This document shows positions 25,346-34,148 of a stretch of DNA of 38,768 bases, one piece after another. Position 1 is the stretch's first letter. Every line of letters begins with the position of its first letter. The translations under genes were made by a program, and so were the position numbers. A model generated the notes under the pieces. It had not been told where the DNA came from. It searched no databases and saw only the letters and a program-made list of their open reading frames with translations. The stretch is taken from positions 1-38,768 of the forward strand of contig JAUMTV010000009.1 of assembly GCA_030531025.1 (NCBI GenBank), in the 5' to 3' direction. Origin of the DNA: Turicibacter sp. Lineage in GTDB: Bacteria > Bacillota > Bacilli > MOL361 > Turicibacteraceae.

Positions 25346-25852
25346 ATGAATGTGTATATTTTATTATATAATGAATGTGCGTTATACGAGGTTATTTTGG
25401 CTAGTTATTTTTCAAAAACTAAGTATAATATCATTACTCTTGGAGTAGATTCTGAGGAAGTACTAGTATTTGAAGGATTTACCGTAAAATGTGATAAATT
25501 AATTCAAGCTGTTGAAAGTCACAAAGACGATATAGTTATTGTTCCTGGAGGAAATATAAATTTAATAAAAAATATAACATTACTTCATAATTTTTTAATT
25601 CAATCTAATCAAGCTGGTGCTACTTTTGGTGCTATTTGCTCTGGAGTTAATCTATTAAAACAAACTAATTTAATTGAAGATATGAATCAATATTCATTAA
25701 AAACGACAAAACTCGGAGATAGGTTTATCTTAGCTAAACCAAATGAATATGTAGATTTTGCTTTGGCATTAGGGATAGTAGGAAATATATATGCTGATGC
25801 GGCCGATTTTAATGAAACAGTTGAATTTTTTAAGTTTTTTAAGACAATTTGA
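25346..25852 (+). CDS. DJ-1/PfpI family protein
   Basis: This 168-aa protein has the DJ-1/PfpI fold: an N-terminal beta strand MNVYILLYNECALYEV, DIVIVPGGN at about 72-80, and the nucleophile elbow GAICSGVNLL at about 97-106 with the reactive Cys at about 100. Family members include deglycase-like, chaperone and amidotransferase-like proteins; the activity here is unknown. A following DUF1700 pseudogene lies 64 bases downstream on the same strand. Ribosome site GGAG. Its AT content appears higher than that of the minus-strand core genes around it, and both plus-strand genes sit inside the yqe-comE block, so they may be acquired. Confidence 0.8.
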   Translation: MNVYILLYNECALYEVILASYFSKTKYNIITLGVDSEEVLVFEGFTVKCDKLIQAVESHKDDIVIVPGGNINLIKNITLLHNFLIQSNQAGATFGAICSGVNLLKQTNLIEDMNQYSLKTTKLGDRFILAKPNEYVDFALALGIVGNIYADAADFNETVEFFKFFKTI

Positions 25853-25916
25853 TTTTTTGAAGATTAGTTAAGTATTACAAATTCAACTACAAAATTTATA
25901 AAGGAGGTTAGTACAA

Positions 25917-26504
25917 CTGAATCATTACTTAAATCAGTTAAAACAAAAGCTTAACTGTTTACCCGAATCATACGTTAATGATATATTAAGAGATTATCAA
26001 AGTTATTTTTATGAAGAGAAAGAACACAGTAAAACAAAAAAGAGCTAATTTTGGAATTAGGGGATGTAGAGGATATCTCTAACCAGATCATAGCAGAATA
26101 TTTCATCGAAAATTCAAATGAAATAAACGGAATTAAAAGATATAGTAAAGCATTAAAAGCGGTGATGACCTTAGGAGTAGGAACATTAAATTTAATGATC
26201 ATCCTCCCAATCATTTTTTCAGTATTAATTGGATTAGCCTCTTTATACTTTTTAGGACTAGTTTTCATAAATAATATCACCTGGATTTTTAGTTCTTCAT
26301 ATGCTCTATCCTAAATTACCTATCTCTTTTGGGACAGATACACCACTATTTAAGTTTCTGATTGTTTCATTAATGCTTGCCATTGGATTCATAATAATAA
26401 AGACTTCAAATAAATTTAGTTCTAAAATCTGTAAATGGTCATTTAGATACACCACAAAAAGTATCAAATTTAAAGCTTTTAAATTTAATGACCTTGTCAA
26501 TTAA
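25917..26504 (+). pseudogene. DUF1700-family membrane protein, frameshifted
   Basis: An excellent AAAGGAGG lies upstream of CTG-AAT-CAT at 25917; the original start was probably ATG. The first segment (LNHYLNQLKQKLNCLPESYV, then DILRDYQSYFYEE) is the N-terminal helical part of DUF1700. The frame is lost at AAAAAA (about 26035-26040): adding one A restores KKELILELGDVEDISNQIIAEYF, the conserved core. That second frame continues through two membrane segments to a stop near 26312. A third frame (from about 26301) supplies LPISFGTDTPLFKFLIVSLMLAIGFIII and the basic C-terminus to 26504. So there are two frameshifts plus a start change. DUF1700 proteins usually sit with PadR-type regulators; none is here. 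Confidence 0.75.
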
Positions 26505-26680
26505 GTGTGGCAACTATTTCATATTAAATCTAAGTAACTCTATCCTAGTCTATATGATAATACCTAAGATCAAGTTATTTTTATTCAGCTTCCTTATTAC
26601 AAGATTAACTATCCCCCCTACTTTTAAAATAGAGACTAATAAATAGTTTTCCACCACAAAAAACTAGCAGTGACAAACAC

Positions 26681-26718
26681 AAAAAAGACTTGAGAAATTA
26701 AACTCTCAAGTCTTTTTT
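26681..26718. terminator. Bidirectional terminator, end of yqeM operon
   Basis: A perfect 15-bp stem AAAAAAGACTTGAGA / TCTCAAGTCTTTTTT with an 8-base loop separates the minus-strand yqe operon from the convergent DUF1700 remnant. Confidence 0.93.
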
Positions 26719-26771
26719 ATGATAATACCAACATTTATGACGATTCATTCCCTGTTGGATTACGATGATAT

Positions 26772-27497
26772 TTATTTTTGGGCAACGAAGACAATACGCT
26801 CTGATTCTTCTGTTGGCGCCTCATCTAAGAAATCGGCTGAAATTTCTAAGATTTTAAATCCGATGTCCTCAAGCCACTGTTTATACTCTTCAATCGCAAA
26901 AGTACGTTGATAATGTGTTTCTTCGAAACGCTCATAACGCTCCCCTTCACGTTTGAAGAATGTTAACTCATGCTCGATGCTATAAGGGTATTTCCCCTCA
27001 CAAACATGCCAAATATATGTTAAATCTGGATTCGTATCAGCATATAAATAATCTTGGAAGATTTCAGTCACTTTAAATAATGAGTGAACATCAAAAATTA
27101 AAATGCCACCTTCTTTTAAACTTTCATAAAGATGTCTAAACGTTTGAAACACTTCCGTATCTTTTTTTAAATAATTTAATGAATCCACGTAAATAACGGC
27201 TCCATCAAACCCACTAAATCCTTCTAAGCGGCACATATCTTGTTGAACATAATGAATGCCTAAACCTTCTGATAAAGTTTTTTCATAAGCTAATGAAAGC
27301 ATATCTTCTGATAAGTCTATTCCTGTGACATTATACCCTTCTTTAGCTAAAAGAATCGAAATCGTTCCTGTTCCACACCCCACATCTAAAATAGAGCTTC
27401 CAGTTGGGAGATATTGCTTCGTTTTTGCAATCCATTTATGATAAGGAACATCTTGCATTAAGATATCATAATAATATGAAAATGCTTCATAAGCCAT
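26772..27497 (-). CDS. yqeM: Class I SAM-dependent methyltransferase YqeM
   Basis: This 241-aa methyltransferase has motif I ILDVGCGTGTISILLA (about 36-51), GIDLSEDML (about 59-67) and QQDMCRLEGF. It is the yqeM ortholog by position, directly after rsfS; the substrate is not known. The start at ATG 27497 shares the A of the rsfS stop (TAATG). AGGGATG is a plausible ribosome site. The frame is open further upstream but lies inside rsfS. Confidence 0.88.
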   Translation of the reverse strand: MAYEAFSYYYDILMQDVPYHKWIAKTKQYLPTGSSILDVGCGTGTISILLAKEGYNVTGIDLSEDMLSLAYEKTLSEGLGIHYVQQDMCRLEGFSGFDGAVIYVDSLNYLKKDTEVFQTFRHLYESLKEGGILIFDVHSLFKVTEIFQDYLYADTNPDLTYIWHVCEGKYPYSIEHELTFFKREGERYERFEETHYQRTFAIEEYKQWLEDIGFKILEISADFLDEAPTEESERIVFVAQK

Positions 27498-27856
27498 TAT
27501 GCTAACATCCCTTCGATATTGACACGAGGAACGTCTGCCCATAATTTTTCTAAGTTATACTCAAGACGAGTTTCTGGTGTAAAGACATGCACAATAATAC
27601 GTCCAAAGTCAGCAAGTACCCACTGTGCTTGGTGTGCACCTTCAATGTGCTTTAATGTTAATTCTGTTGTTCCTTCTAAATCTTTTAATTCACGAATAAT
27701 CCCTTGTGCTAAACGATCATTTTTAGCTGTTGTAATAATCATATAATCATAAATTGGTGAATGGTTTTGCATATCTAAAACAACAATATCTTCTGCGTGT
27801 TTTTCATCTAATGCTTTTACAAATTTCGCTAAATTTTCCAAATAAATCAACTCCAT
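27497..27856 (-). CDS. rsfS: Ribosomal silencing factor RsfS
   Basis: This 119-aa member of the Iojap/RsfS family binds uL14 on the 50S subunit and blocks joining to 30S when nutrients are scarce. It shows DIVVLDMQNHSPIYDYMIITTAKNDR and the signature WVLADFGRIIVHVFTPETRLEYNLEKLW. The start overlaps the yqeK stop by one base (TAATG). Length is typical (110-120 aa). Confidence 0.95.
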   Translation of the reverse strand: MELIYLENLAKFVKALDEKHAEDIVVLDMQNHSPIYDYMIITTAKNDRLAQGIIRELKDLEGTTELTLKHIEGAHQAQWVLADFGRIIVHVFTPETRLEYNLEKLWADVPRVNIEGMLA

Positions 27857-28422
27857 TATAAATATTGACGATAGTATTCATACGCTGCTAGTGTGTCTGG
27901 GTGAATATCACCCTTCCCTTTACCACTCAAATAAGCAACCGTATCGGCAAGTGTCTGTGCAACAGCAACATCTAAATCGTTTGCTGCTAAATTACGAATC
28001 GCTTCTACCCCTGGTTGGCTTCGATTCGGTTCAATATAATCGGCTAAAAACACAATTTTCTCAAGAGTCGTCATAGCTGCTTTACCTGTTGTATGATATT
28101 TAATTGCATTTAAAATATCCGAATCTTCGATATGATAATCTTTTTTTGCGACAATGGCACCGGCAGGTGCATGCCACACTAACGGGCTATAGTTGAGATA
28201 CTGAGTCTCTTTCGCATCTTCTAACATTTCTTTTAAACGGTCATTTGGTAAATATTTTGCAATATCATGTAATAAAGCGGCGATTTGAGCTGATTCCACT
28301 GACGCATGATAACGATTAGCTAGCTGTATACTTGTCGTCACAACCCCTAACGTATGCTCATAGCGCTTAGTTGGCAGCTGATCTTTAACTTGTGATTTTA
28401 ACGTTTCAAAATTAATCATCAT
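27856..28422 (-). CDS. yqeK: HD-domain bis(5'-nucleosyl)-tetraphosphatase YqeK
   Basis: This 188-aa HD-domain enzyme is of the YqeK family, which symmetrically hydrolyses Ap4A in related species. His in RYEHTLGVV (about 24), the HD pair in AALLHDIAKYLP (about 47-58) and later VWHAPAGA and YHTTGKAAM provide metal ligands. The gene overlaps yhbY by one base (TAATG) and rsfS by one base. There is no separate ribosome site; translation is probably coupled. Confidence 0.9.
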   Translation of the reverse strand: MMINFETLKSQVKDQLPTKRYEHTLGVVTTSIQLANRYHASVESAQIAALLHDIAKYLPNDRLKEMLEDAKETQYLNYSPLVWHAPAGAIVAKKDYHIEDSDILNAIKYHTTGKAAMTTLEKIVFLADYIEPNRSQPGVEAIRNLAANDLDVAVAQTLADTVAYLSGKGKGDIHPDTLAAYEYYRQYL

Positions 28423-28715
28423 TATTTTGGTAAAATAATTTGTTTCTTCTTACTTGATTCTTTGTAGAAAACAATTGTTTTCCCAATAACTTGGATGACC
28501 TCAGCATTAATCACTTCAGCAATTTCAGCTGCAATAGCTTTTGGTTCATCAAAGCAGTTTTGTAAAACTGAAACTTTAATTAATTCGCGCGCTTCTAATG
28601 CATCATAAACCGTTTTGATTAACGCATCATTAACACCATTTTTTCCAACTTGAATAATTGGTTGCATCGTATGCGCTAATCCCTTTAAATAACTTTTTTG
28701 TTTTCCTGTTAACAT
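28422..28715 (-). CDS. yhbY: CRM-domain RNA-binding protein YhbY/YqeI
   Basis: This 97-aa single CRM domain protein starts MLTGKQKSYLKGLAHTMQPIIQVGKNGV and contains LIKVSVLQNC and the GKTIVFYKES strand. It binds pre-50S ribosome particles in relatives. Ribosome site GGTGG precedes the ATG. It is first of four overlapping genes; the 184-bp gap before it (28716-28899) holds a GTCGACCAGTTGAC imperfect palindrome but no gene. In B. subtilis aroE precedes this gene; it is absent. Confidence 0.92.
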   Translation of the reverse strand: MLTGKQKSYLKGLAHTMQPIIQVGKNGVNDALIKTVYDALEARELIKVSVLQNCFDEPKAIAAEIAEVINAEVIQVIGKTIVFYKESSKKKQIILPK

Positions 28716-28899
28716 AATTGCTCCACCTCTAACTGGTATTCATATTTAAGCTCTTTTTCATTAAGAGCAGTTGCTGTCTTTTATTACTGTCGACCAGTTG
28801 ACCTTTTATCTTGATTGGTTTTTGATATCTTTGATATCGTCAAACTTGAATTGTTACATATTTAGCATCTTTTGTCAAGTTTAGGACATGATCAATCCA

Positions 28900-30009
28900 C
28901 TAAATTAACGATGGACGTAAGATAACTCCTACACCTTTAGGTGCATGAACAGCAATTTCTTGTCCTGTTCCAGCTACAGTAATCCATCCTAATCCAGAAA
29001 TCACAATATCTGTTTTTTCTTTACCGATTCGATAAACATGTTTTTCTAACGGCATCGGTTGTCCATTTTCTTCGACAATCGGTTTTAAAACTTGTCCCGC
29101 TTGAGTTGCCCATAACTGATCAGCTTTTTCTAATTTTGTACGATGGATATGTAAAGAATTAGAAAAATGTGTGACAAATGATGTGCGTTCGCCTTTAATG
29201 AAGTCCATACGTGCTAATCCACCGATAAATAAGGTTTGCTGATCGTTTAATTGATAAACTCCTGCTTTAATTTCTTTTTTCGGTGTAATTTCTTTTAACA
29301 CTTTAGGTGATACGTAATGCGCTAATTGATGTTCATTAATAATCCCTGGTGTATCAATAATCGATGTGTGATCATCTAATGGAATTTCAATAATGTCTAA
29401 TGTTGTCCCTGGAAAATGTGACGTTGTAATAATATCTTCACGTTCTTCTGTAAAACGTTTAATAATACGATTTACTAACGTTGATTTTCCAACATTTGTA
29501 CATCCTACAATATAAACATCGCGACCTTTACGATATTTTTCAATCATCTCCATTAACTCATCAATTCCAATGCCTTTAGCAGCACTTACTAAAGCAACAT
29601 CTAATGGTTTTAATCCCATTTCTTTTAACGAGCGACGCATCCAATGATTTAACTTTGTTTTATTGACTGATTTAGGTAATAAATCAACTTTATTTCCTAC
29701 TAATAAAATATCATTACCGTTAATATGACGTGAAATTCCTGTTACCATACTTCCAGAAAAATCAAAAATATCAACAATATTAATAACTAAGGCATCTGTG
29801 TCTCCAACACGTTGTAAGATTTTTAAAAAGTCATCACTTGTTAAAGACACATCTTGAATTTCATTATAATGTTTTAACTTAAAGCAACGTTGACAATAAA
29901 TAATTTGATTTTCCATTTTTTCAACGCTTGATTTTGGTGTATATCCAATTTCTTTTGGATTTTCGGTTTGAATGGTTGCTCCGCAACCTATACATTTTAA
30001 CTGTTCCAT
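28900..30009 (-). CDS. yqeH: Ribosome-assembly GTPase YqeH
   Basis: This 369-aa protein is a circularly permuted GTPase needed for 30S assembly. An N-terminal zinc finger (CIGCG at 6-10 and CQRC at about 34-37) precedes the G motifs in permuted order: GNKVDLLP (about 105), SAAKGIG, then GCTNVGKSTLVNR (about 168-180) and IDTPGI. The C-terminal TRAP-like domain is complete. It starts 17 bases after yqeG; ribosome site GGAGG. Confidence 0.93.
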   Translation of the reverse strand: MEQLKCIGCGATIQTENPKEIGYTPKSSVEKMENQIIYCQRCFKLKHYNEIQDVSLTSDDFLKILQRVGDTDALVINIVDIFDFSGSMVTGISRHINGNDILLVGNKVDLLPKSVNKTKLNHWMRRSLKEMGLKPLDVALVSAAKGIGIDELMEMIEKYRKGRDVYIVGCTNVGKSTLVNRIIKRFTEEREDIITTSHFPGTTLDIIEIPLDDHTSIIDTPGIINEHQLAHYVSPKVLKEITPKKEIKAGVYQLNDQQTLFIGGLARMDFIKGERTSFVTHFSNSLHIHRTKLEKADQLWATQAGQVLKPIVEENGQPMPLEKHVYRIGKEKTDIVISGLGWITVAGTGQEIAVHAPKGVGVILRPSLI

Positions 30010-30025
30010 TGAGGGCCTCCTATAA

Positions 30026-30553
30026 TTAGTTTCTATCTAAGTAAGGTGGAGTCGGTAACTGACGTTTTTTTAGTTGTTTCACAACAAAACGCTCTAAACG
30101 ACGATTAAACTTTGTTGAATTTTCATCTGAATCTAAATGAATGGGTTCAACTAAAATCGTATATAAACCAAGGCGTTTAGCAACTAAAACATCTGTCATT
30201 AATTGATCTCCAATCATTACAACTTCATTGCAATTGTATTGCTTTAAAATTTTGCGTAGTTTTATTTTTAACGGCTTTAACGCTTTATGATGTGCCGCTT
30301 TAATTGATAAATCTTTGGCAAAATAAGAGACACGCTCTTTATTATTATTTGAAACGATAATCACTTCAAATCCTAAATCTTTTGCATTATTTAAAAAATC
30401 AACGATTTCTGGTGTTGGCTTTGCTATAGCTGCACCGACTAATGTATTATCAAGATCAGTAAGGATAACACGCTTTCCACTATTTTTTAATTTCATTAAA
30501 TCAATTTGGAAAACATTTTTCACATATTCATCGGCAACAAAATGATGAATCAA
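30026..30553 (-). CDS. yqeG: HAD-family phosphatase YqeG
   Basis: This 175-aa HAD IIIA enzyme has the nucleophile motif LTDLDNTLVG (about 31-40), motif II VIIVSNNNK and the metal motif GDQLMTDVLVAKR (about 115-127). The substrate is unknown. The start is TTG at 30553, with GGGGAG 6 bases upstream. It is the first gene of the operon with yqeH. It is divergent from sigK; the shared gap holds a perfect short palindrome (30584-30599). Confidence 0.9.
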   Translation of the reverse strand: MIHHFVADEYVKNVFQIDLMKLKNSGKRVILTDLDNTLVGAAIAKPTPEIVDFLNNAKDLGFEVIIVSNNNKERVSYFAKDLSIKAAHHKALKPLKIKLRKILKQYNCNEVVMIGDQLMTDVLVAKRLGLYTILVEPIHLDSDENSTKFNRRLERFVVKQLKKRQLPTPPYLDRN

Positions 30554-30583
30554 CTGAATCTCCCCTTTCTTATCTAAGCATTT

Positions 30584-30599
30584 GGTTCATCAATGAACC
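30584..30599. promoter_or_regulatory. Palindrome in the yqeG leader
   Basis: GGTTCAT-CA-ATGAACC, perfect 7-bp arms, 31 bases before the yqeG start. It may be a leader hairpin or an operator. Confidence 0.3.
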
Positions 30600-30673
30600 T
30601 TCATTTTTCTACGCATTCATTTAATTTTAACATAAATTCATTATAGTTTTAAGTCTATCGACAAGAAGTTGTG

Positions 30674-30681
30674 CATATAAT
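30674..30681 (+). promoter_or_regulatory. Candidate sigma-E type -10 of sigK
   Basis: CATATAAT matches the sigma-E -10 consensus CATACANT at all but one fixed position, 36 bases before the ATG. A sigma-A reading (TATAAT) lacks a -35. In B. subtilis sigK is transcribed by sigma-E, so this is expected. Confidence 0.4.
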
Positions 30682-30716
30682 CTACTAAGTCAACTTATGA
30701 GGGAGGATTTTATCCT

Positions 30717-31406
30717 ATGTTTTTATTTCAATTTATTGCCTCACTCTTCTCTAATCTCATTCCACTTGTTGGTGCAATCAATAATCAAGCGTTTCCAAAT
30801 CCACTAACAGCAGAAGAAGAAGAAGAATACCTCAACAAAATGGCAGAAGGCGATAAAGATGCTCGCGAAAAGTTAATTGAACATAACTTAAGACTTGTCG
30901 CTCATATCGTTAAAAAATATCAAAATCAAAATGATGATAAAGAAGATTTAATTTCAATTGGAACGATTGGGCTCATTAAAGCGATCGACTCCTTTTCGCC
31001 GGATAAAGGAACAAAGCTAGCAACTTATGCCGCCCGCTGCATTGATAACGAAATTTTAATGCTTTTTAGATCGACTAAAAAAATGAGAAACGATGTTTCA
31101 TTGTACGATCCAATTGGATACGATAAAGAAGGAAATGAAATTTGTTTAATTGATGTAGTGAAAGACGAAGAGAAGGATTTAAATGATGTTATTATTCAAC
31201 AACTTGCGATTGAAAAGATTGAAAAAAACTTAAGCGCCCTGACCCAACGAGAACGCGACATTATTATTCGTCGATTTGGACTTAACAATCATGAAGAGGA
31301 AACACAACAAGAGATTGCTAAATCTTATGGTATTTCTCGTAGCTACGTCTCTCGTATTGAAAAACGTGCATTAATGAAACTATACCGTGAATTTCTTAAA
31401 AACTAA
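30717..31406 (+). CDS. sigK: RNA polymerase sporulation sigma factor SigK
   Basis: This 229-aa late mother-cell sigma factor drives coat and germination genes. A short hydrophobic pro-sequence (about 1-20, [21 protein letters not shown]) is followed by the NAFPxPL-type motif (NNQAFPNPL). Region 2 is [14 protein letters not shown]...[17 protein letters not shown]...[18 protein letters not shown], and region 4 is [31 protein letters not shown]. It is an uninterrupted gene; no skin-type insertion. SigE is related, but the pro-sequence and NAFP motif favour SigK. The strong ribosome site GGGAGG lies 10 bases upstream. Confidence 0.92.
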   Translation: [229 protein letters not shown]

Positions 31407-31412
31407 CAGACA

Positions 31413-31436
31413 AAAAGGGGATTACTATCCCCTTTT
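31413..31436 (+). terminator. Terminator after sigK
   Basis: AAAAGGGGAT-TACT-ATCCCCTTTT, a perfect 10-bp stem with T-run, shared with the convergent nadE gene. Confidence 0.92.
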
Positions 31437-31444
31437 TTCTAGTT

Positions 31445-33367
31445 CTACAAACGATTTCGATAATTTGCATCAGAAGGCATACGCCAATCGGTACGTGGTG
31501 AAAGTGATATATCTAAAACCTTTGGTCCATCTGGCATCGCAGAACGTTTAAATTGTTGCGAGTAGAAGCGACGGAAGAAGATTTGTAAATACTCTAATAA
31601 CTTCTCTTCTTCAAATTCTCCTTTAAAGGCTTCTTTCATTAAAGCATAAATACGATCTTCAGTATCACCGTTATTCAGCATATGATATAAGATAAAATCG
31701 TGTACTTCATATTTTCCGATGATCTCTTCTGTATGTTGCTCTGTATTAATTAATTCAGGTGAGATTGGTGTGTCTAAAATGTCACCTAATGTGTATTGTA
31801 ATAATTTAGCATCTTCTTCATTAGCTGTTAAATCTTTTGTTTCACGTAACATAAATTGTTTAACCATGAATTTCACTAATGTTTTAGGAATCCCTGCATT
31901 AATAGCATAGTTTGACATTTGATCTCCATTATAAGTACACCAACCGAGTGCAAGCTCAGACATATTCCCCGTTCCTAATACGAGCCCATTCATTTTATTA
32001 GCTAAGTTCATTAAAATATTCGTACGTTCACGTGCTTGAGCATTTTCATATGTGACATCAACGACATTTGGGTCATGACCAATCGTTTCAAAATGTGATA
32101 AGACTGACTCACGTAAATCAATGTCATGATGCGTCACACCTAATGTTTTCATTAATTGATTCGCATTCGTATTCGTGCGATTTGAGGTTCCAAACCCACG
32201 AATGGTATAAGCAATAATATTTTTACGAGGCATATTGATTAGATCAAAAGTTTTCGCCGCTAATAATAAAGCTAACGTTGAATCTAAGCCACCTGAAACT
32301 CCAATTAATAGTGTTTGAGCACGTGTATGCTCGATTCGTTTTGCAAGACCAGCCATTTGGATATTCATCATTTCTTCAAATGCTTCTTTTTCTTCATCTT
32401 TTGGTACAAACGGCGTTGGATCAATTGGCTTTTCAAACTGATAGTTTTGACAGTCGACCAAATCAAAATTCACATGTTTAATATATGCCATATTATCTTC
32501 AGCACTTTGTCTAAATGATGAAGAACGACGACGATCAAATTGGATTTTTGAAATATCTAAATCGGCAAACATCACATTTAACTCTTCACGAGAAAAAATA
32601 TCTGATTCAGCAAGTAATGCTCCATTTTCAGAAACCATACTATGACCACCAAATACTCCGTCTGTCGTCGATTCATAAACACCTGAAGAACAATAAATAT
32701 AACCCGCTACTAATTTTGAACTTTGAATGCGAACTAAATCGCGTCTTAAACGACTTTTTTGATACACTTCATTACTCGTCGATAAATTTAAGATAATATC
32801 GGCTCCATTTAATGCTAAACGTTGACTAGGTGAAGATGGCACCCATAAATCTTGACAAATCTCAACACCAAATGAAACATTATATTGATAGTTTTCAAAA
32901 ATTAAATCACCAAAAGGGACTTTACGTCCTAAAAATTCAATTTCATCATAATGTCTGACAATTTCATAACCACGCGTAAACCAACGTTCCTCATAAAATT
33001 CCATGTCATTAGGTAAATAATATTTTGGAATAATTCCTAAGATTTTATCTTTCTGAATGACAATCGCACAGTTATATAAGTTTCGTTGAATAGAAATAGG
33101 TGCCCCTACTGTAAAAACGCCATCAAATGGATTTTTTTCTAATAACATTTCAATGGCTTTTTTAACATCTTGTAATAAATAAGTTTGAAATAATAAATCA
33201 CCGCACGTATAACCACAGACAGATAGCTCAGGAAAAACTAAAATTCCTGCTTGATGGTCTTGTGCCACCTGTAATGCTTTTAACATGACCTCCACATTGG
33301 CAATTGGATCACCAACTGAAACTTTAGGCGATGATGTTGCGACTTTTAAAAATCCATTATAATACAT
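31445..33367 (-). CDS. nadE: Glutamine-dependent NAD+ synthase
   Basis: This 640-aa two-domain enzyme makes NAD+ from deamido-NAD+, ATP and glutamine. The N-terminal nitrilase-like glutaminase has its Glu-Lys-Cys triad in FPELSVCGY (about 45), IIPKYYLPN (about 114) and GVEICQDLW (about 175). The C-terminal synthetase has the PP-loop GVSGGLDSTLALLLA (about 352-366) and LGTGNMSELALGW. It follows nadD after 3 bases with ribosome site GAGGTG. This large ammonia-channel form differs from the small NH3-only NadE of B. subtilis. Confidence 0.95.
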   Translation of the reverse strand: MYYNGFLKVATSSPKVSVGDPIANVEVMLKALQVAQDHQAGILVFPELSVCGYTCGDLLFQTYLLQDVKKAIEMLLEKNPFDGVFTVGAPISIQRNLYNCAIVIQKDKILGIIPKYYLPNDMEFYEERWFTRGYEIVRHYDEIEFLGRKVPFGDLIFENYQYNVSFGVEICQDLWVPSSPSQRLALNGADIILNLSTSNEVYQKSRLRRDLVRIQSSKLVAGYIYCSSGVYESTTDGVFGGHSMVSENGALLAESDIFSREELNVMFADLDISKIQFDRRRSSSFRQSAEDNMAYIKHVNFDLVDCQNYQFEKPIDPTPFVPKDEEKEAFEEMMNIQMAGLAKRIEHTRAQTLLIGVSGGLDSTLALLLAAKTFDLINMPRKNIIAYTIRGFGTSNRTNTNANQLMKTLGVTHHDIDLRESVLSHFETIGHDPNVVDVTYENAQARERTNILMNLANKMNGLVLGTGNMSELALGWCTYNGDQMSNYAINAGIPKTLVKFMVKQFMLRETKDLTANEEDAKLLQYTLGDILDTPISPELINTEQHTEEIIGKYEVHDFILYHMLNNGDTEDRIYALMKEAFKGEFEEEKLLEYLQIFFRRFYSQQFKRSAMPDGPKVLDISLSPRTDWRMPSDANYRNRL

Positions 33368-33370
33368 GAA

Positions 33371-33952
33371 TTACTCACCTCTTCCATATAATTGATGCTG
33401 CTTAATATAATGATCGACACTTTCTAATACGAGATCCGATCGATCTAAATTTTCACGATATTGGGTAGAGGAAACATCCATCTTCCCAAATGAATTTAAT
33501 ACAATAAATTGATTTTTATACTTCTCAAACTGATTTGCAATAATATGATCAACCTCAATATCATCACGTCTAAACACAATTAATTTAAAATGTTTAATCA
33601 GTTGTTCATATTGAACCCAGTTGGGCAAGTCTTCTAGATTATCTGCTCCAATCACAAAAGCAATCTCTTGAGTTGGATATTGTTTTTTCATTAAGCTTAA
33701 TGTCTCAAAACTCGTTAAGACATGATTTGCCTCTACTTCAAGGGTTGAAACCGATGCATGTTGCAGCTGTTCACACACAAGGTTTAACATCGCCACTCGA
33801 TGAGCTGAAGAAATTAAACCTTTCTTAGGGTATTGATCACCTACCGGTAAAAAGAAAAACTGTTCACAATCAGTTTGTTTCAGAATATGTTTTGCAATCT
33901 GATAATGTGCAATCGTTGGAGGATTAAAGGAACCACCAAAGACAACGATCAT
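33371..33952 (-). CDS. nadD: Nicotinate-nucleotide adenylyltransferase
   Basis: This 193-aa enzyme converts nicotinate mononucleotide to deamido-NAD+, the step before NadE. It has the nucleotidyltransferase motif FGGSFNPPTIAHYQIAKH (about 5-22) and ISSAHRVAML; VIGADNLEDLPNW matches NadD. A TDVSSTQYRENLDR-like ending (MDVSSTQYREN) gives the ISSTxIR signature in altered form. I prefer ATG 33952 (MIVVFGGSF), with GGAG about 10 bases upstream; the ATG nine codons earlier lacks a ribosome site. It is paired with nadE here rather than in the yqe cluster. Confidence 0.88.
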   Translation of the reverse strand: MIVVFGGSFNPPTIAHYQIAKHILKQTDCEQFFFLPVGDQYPKKGLISSAHRVAMLNLVCEQLQHASVSTLEVEANHVLTSFETLSLMKKQYPTQEIAFVIGADNLEDLPNWVQYEQLIKHFKLIVFRRDDIEVDHIIANQFEKYKNQFIVLNSFGKMDVSSTQYRENLDRSDLVLESVDHYIKQHQLYGRGE

Positions 33953-34107
33953 GTCTACATCACTCCATTTCCTAATCATGTTTAGTATGAGCTAGCATTA
34001 TTACATTTAATCCTAAATCAATAGAGCTAATGAATTTTTACCATTTCTCACAAAGAAAACTAATTTCTAGATGTTTCATCATGCTTTATCTTTTATTAGA
34101 TAAAAAG

Positions 34108-34140
34108 AAAACAATCGCAAAAATGATTCGCGATTGTTTT
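34108..34140 (-). terminator. Terminator after mtnN
   Basis: AAAACAATCGC pairs with GCGATTGTTTT (11 bp) around an 11-base loop, with T-rich tails. Confidence 0.85.
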
Positions 34141-34148
34141 TTTGCATA

